Assembly (NCBI RefSeq): GCF_900101265.1 | Contig: NZ_FMZS01000005.1 | Coordinates: 372,001 to 436,000 of the forward strand | Direction of reading: 5' to 3' | Length of the DNA: 64,000 bases | DNA from: Massilia sp. PDC64 | Lineage (GTDB): Bacteria; Pseudomonadota; Gammaproteobacteria; Burkholderiales; Burkholderiaceae_D | Shown: positions 61,846-64,000 of the stretch, piece by piece | Position numbering within the stretch: position 1 is the stretch's first letter | Layout of the letters: every line of letters starts with the position of its first letter | Position numbers and translations under genes: made by a program | Notes under the pieces: generated by a model | Database searches by the model: none | What the model was told of the DNA's origin: nothing | What the model saw: the letters and a program-made list of their open reading frames with translations, nothing else

Positions 61846-64000
61846 ATGAAGAGCCCCACGCTGTCCGTCCTCGCGCAATCCCTGTTCGCGGCAGGTTACC
61901 TGTCCGCCGCCGGCGCCGCCCTGGCGCAGACGGATGAAGTCAAAACGGATGCCGCGCCCGCAGTGAAGTCGAAAGGCATCACCGAAGTGATCATCACCGC
62001 CCAAAAGGTCGCGCAGCCGGCCAGCAAGACCCCGGTCGCGCTGTCCGTGATGTCCGGCGAAGACCTGAAGGACGCCGGCGTGACGGACGCCCGTTCGATG
62101 GCCGAGATGCTGCCGAACGTCGAGATCTCGAAGGAGAGCGGCATGCTGCAGGTGGCGATCCGCGGCGTGACGAGCCTGGACATGACGGAAAAGGGCGACC
62201 CGTCCGCCGCCTTCCACATCGACGGCGCTTACGTCCCGCGCTACGAGGCGCAGACGGCCGCGTTCTTCGACCTGGACCGCATCGAAGTGCTGCGCGGCCC
62301 GCAGGGCACGCTGTACGGCCGTAACGCGACGGCGGGCGCCATCAACCTGATCACCAACAAGCCATCGAACAAGCTGGAAGGCAGCGTGAGCGTCGACATC
62401 GGCAACTACAACACGCGCCGCCTCGACGGCATGATCAACGTGCCGATCAACGGCATGTGGGCCCTGCGCGCCGCCGTCGACCTGCAAAAGCACGACACCT
62501 TCCTGAACCCGGGCCCGAACAAGGTGCCGCTGGAGAGCCAGGACGACAAATCGGCCCGCGTTCACCTGCTCGGCAAGTTCAGCGCCGACACGAGCCTGCT
62601 GTTGACGGCGGAGTCGAGCAAGATCCAGGGCGGTCCGCCATCGCCGGTGCCGAACACGAACTTCTTCACGGGCACCATGGTCGAGAACCTGCCGTTCTCG
62701 CCGCCGGGCACCGGCAACAATATCCTGAATCCGGTCTACGTCGACCGCGGCTCGGACACGCAGCGCACGACGGCCGCGCTGTTCAAGCAGGATGCGAACG
62801 CCCACCGCGACAACCGCGCCGATTCCTTCCGCGGCGAATTCAAGACGCGCGTCGGCGCCGTCGACATGACGTACCAGCTGGCCAGCATGAACCTGTACCT
62901 GGACCAGGTGAACAACGGGATCTACTTCGGCTTCCCGTTCATCAACGCGCTGACGGGCAACAGCCATGCGATCTCGCACGAGCTGCGCTTCAATTCGACG
63001 GGCACGGGTCCGCTGCGCTGGGTCGCGGGCGTGTACTACTTCAACGAGACGATCGAGCGCGACTCGACCTACAACACGTACATCACGGCGCCGTTCGGCA
63101 GCTTCACCGTCACGCAGCCGTTCGACTCCGTCATCACGAACAAGTCCAACGCGGCGTTCGGCCAGCTGACGTACGACCTGCGTCCCGACACGCGCCTCAC
63201 CCTGGGCCTGCGCGGCACCCGCGACCGCAAGACGGGCGACGATCCGCTGGGCGGCGCCGCCGCCGCGCCGGGCAGCACGCGCAGCGACCAGGCCTACACG
63301 GCGGACGTGCGCTTCCGGAACACGAGCTGGAAGATCGGCCTCGATCATGACCTGATGCGCAACGTGATGGTCTACGCGAACGTCTCGACGGGCTACAAGG
63401 CGGGTGGCTTCAACAGCGCCAAGGCCGCCGGTTCGTACAAGCCGGAGACGCTGCGTGCCTACGAGGCCGGCGTGAAGGGCCGCTTCCTCGAGAACACGCT
63501 GCAGCTGTCCGCCAACGTCTTCCACTACGACTACAAGGACCAGCAGCTGACGACGACGTCGTGCCGCACGAACGACCCGAGCACGTGCGACTCGTACACG
63601 GTGAACGCGGCCAACTCCAAGGTGGATGGCGTCGAACTGGAAGGCAAGGTGCGCGTCGGCGACGACGGCGAACTGCGTGGCTCGCTGTCGCTGACGGATG
63701 CGCAATTCAAGAGCTACAAGCCGTCCGCGAACGTCGACTACTCCGGCCAGCACCTCGACCGCGCACCGATCTCGACCGCCAACCTGGCGTACACGCACCA
63801 CTTCGCGGTCGCCAACGGCGGCGACGTGGCGGCCACCATCGGCACGCACTTCATGGGCGCCTACCTGATCAGCGACCTCGCCGCGAACGTGCGCTACCGC
63901 CAGCCGGCCACGCACAAGTCGGATCTGTCGGTCGTCTGGACGGACGGCGGCGGCCACTGGACCGTGCAGGGCTACGTCCGCAACATCGAGGACACGATCA
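61846..64000 (+). CDS. TonB-dependent receptor, truncated by the window end
   Basis: At least 718 codons without a stop. Signal MKSPTLSVLAQSLFAAGYLS ... ALAQ is followed by a TonB-box-like ITEVIITAQK. The plug shows VAIRGVTSLDM, DLDRIEVLRGPQGTLYGRNA and TAGAINLITNKP. Barrel strands follow (VYANVSTGYKAGGFNSAKAA). It belongs to the FecA-like group that often imports phenolics and glycosides in Sphingomonas- and Massilia-type bacteria. ATG 61846 follows TAGGAGACATACAAA. The shared upstream element links it to the deglycosidase operon, so it may be the outer-membrane port for that substrate. A long open frame on the other strand across it is a shadow of GC-rich coding DNA. Confidence 0.92.
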   Translation, partial: MKSPTLSVLAQSLFAAGYLSAAGAALAQTDEVKTDAAPAVKSKGITEVIITAQKVAQPASKTPVALSVMSGEDLKDAGVTDARSMAEMLPNVEISKESGMLQVAIRGVTSLDMTEKGDPSAAFHIDGAYVPRYEAQTAAFFDLDRIEVLRGPQGTLYGRNATAGAINLITNKPSNKLEGSVSVDIGNYNTRRLDGMINVPINGMWALRAAVDLQKHDTFLNPGPNKVPLESQDDKSARVHLLGKFSADTSLLLTAESSKIQGGPPSPVPNTNFFTGTMVENLPFSPPGTGNNILNPVYVDRGSDTQRTTAALFKQDANAHRDNRADSFRGEFKTRVGAVDMTYQLASMNLYLDQVNNGIYFGFPFINALTGNSHAISHELRFNSTGTGPLRWVAGVYYFNETIERDSTYNTYITAPFGSFTVTQPFDSVITNKSNAAFGQLTYDLRPDTRLTLGLRGTRDRKTGDDPLGGAAAAPGSTRSDQAYTADVRFRNTSWKIGLDHDLMRNVMVYANVSTGYKAGGFNSAKAAGSYKPETLRAYEAGVKGRFLENTLQLSANVFHYDYKDQQLTTTSCRTNDPSTCDSYTVNAANSKVDGVELEGKVRVGDDGELRGSLSLTDAQFKSYKPSANVDYSGQHLDRAPISTANLAYTHHFAVANGGDVAATIGTHFMGAYLISDLAANVRYRQPATHKSDLSVVWTDGGGHWTVQGYVRNIEDTI

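Noticed and set aside
61609-63957. 782-codon minus-strand frame at the end of the window
   Set aside because: The plus strand encodes an uninterrupted TonB receptor from 61846 to the edge; the minus frame also spans the promoter region and has no recognisable domain.
1-64000. tRNA, rRNA, insertion sequences, prophage or integrase genes
   Set aside because: No cloverleaf-like segment, transposase, integrase or terminal inverted repeat was noticed on either strand; a covariance search was not possible here.

Overview
The window is high-GC DNA carrying about 54 genes packed into short directional operons. No rRNA, tRNA, CRISPR array or insertion sequence was seen. TonB-dependent receptors for carbohydrates, a betaproteobacterial-style 4-hydroxyproline pathway, DUF3422, ZntB and FadR-type regulation suggest a plant- or soil-associated betaproteobacterium of the Oxalobacteraceae (Massilia/Duganella-like). 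That assignment is inference from gene content; no marker gene is present.

Layout. 1-7 kb: a truncated gene, a bile-acid/sodium symporter-type carrier, a GH1-like glycosidase, a galT-galK-aldo/keto reductase operon and zntB. 7-19 kb: a pectin utilisation locus with an extracytoplasmic GH28, a GH28-CE8 fusion, a frameshifted SGNH acetylesterase, a TonB receptor, a DUF4861 protein, a GH105 hydrolase and a divergent lipoprotein esterase. 19-25.5 kb: hydroxyproline catabolism (Xaa-Pro peptidase, three-part D-hydroxyproline dehydrogenase, lhpC-like deaminase, PAS-AraC regulator, 4-hydroxyproline epimerase). 25.7-36.4 kb: a chemoreceptor, SUFU-domain protein, nitrilase-family and RidA proteins, YaiI, a GntR/FCD regulator, DUF3422, a CPBP protease, a repeat-rich DUF6600 protein, a TauE-type carrier and a tiny membrane protein. 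36.4-41.7 kb: sulfatase, TonB receptor and arylsulfotransferase in one operon. 41.9-61.6 kb: a 20-kb glycoside locus with an LLM flavin monooxygenase and flavin reductase, GH3, a GMC dehydrogenase with a Tat-signal partner, TetR, several sugar-isomerase-like TIM barrels, two related MFS carriers, a NodD-like LysR, and a pair resembling the alpha and beta subunits of C-glycoside deglycosidase plus a Gfo/Idh dehydrogenase. 61.8 kb to the end: a truncated TonB receptor.

How it works together. Most of the window serves plant polymers and plant secondary metabolites: pectin backbone and side chains, galactose, hydroxyproline from extensin-like proteins, aryl sulfates, and glycosides processed through 3-keto sugars. 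The best candidate for a new system is the 42-61.6 kb locus, read as periplasmic 3-oxidation of a glycoside, MFS import and cytoplasmic cleavage by TIM-barrel lyases.

Regulation can be read from the DNA. TGGTCNGACCA operators sit in near-identical positions within strong sigma-70 promoters ahead of the pectin TonB operon, the GH105 operon and the gntR gene itself, giving an autoregulated GntR pectin regulon. A second, AT-rich operator (core CAGAATTACGATTAT-like) recurs at four transcription units of the glycoside locus around the tetR gene. A third element, TATCCACCG...GATAGC, is shared by the promoter of the C-glycoside deglycosidase operon and that of the terminal TonB receptor, which links those two units.
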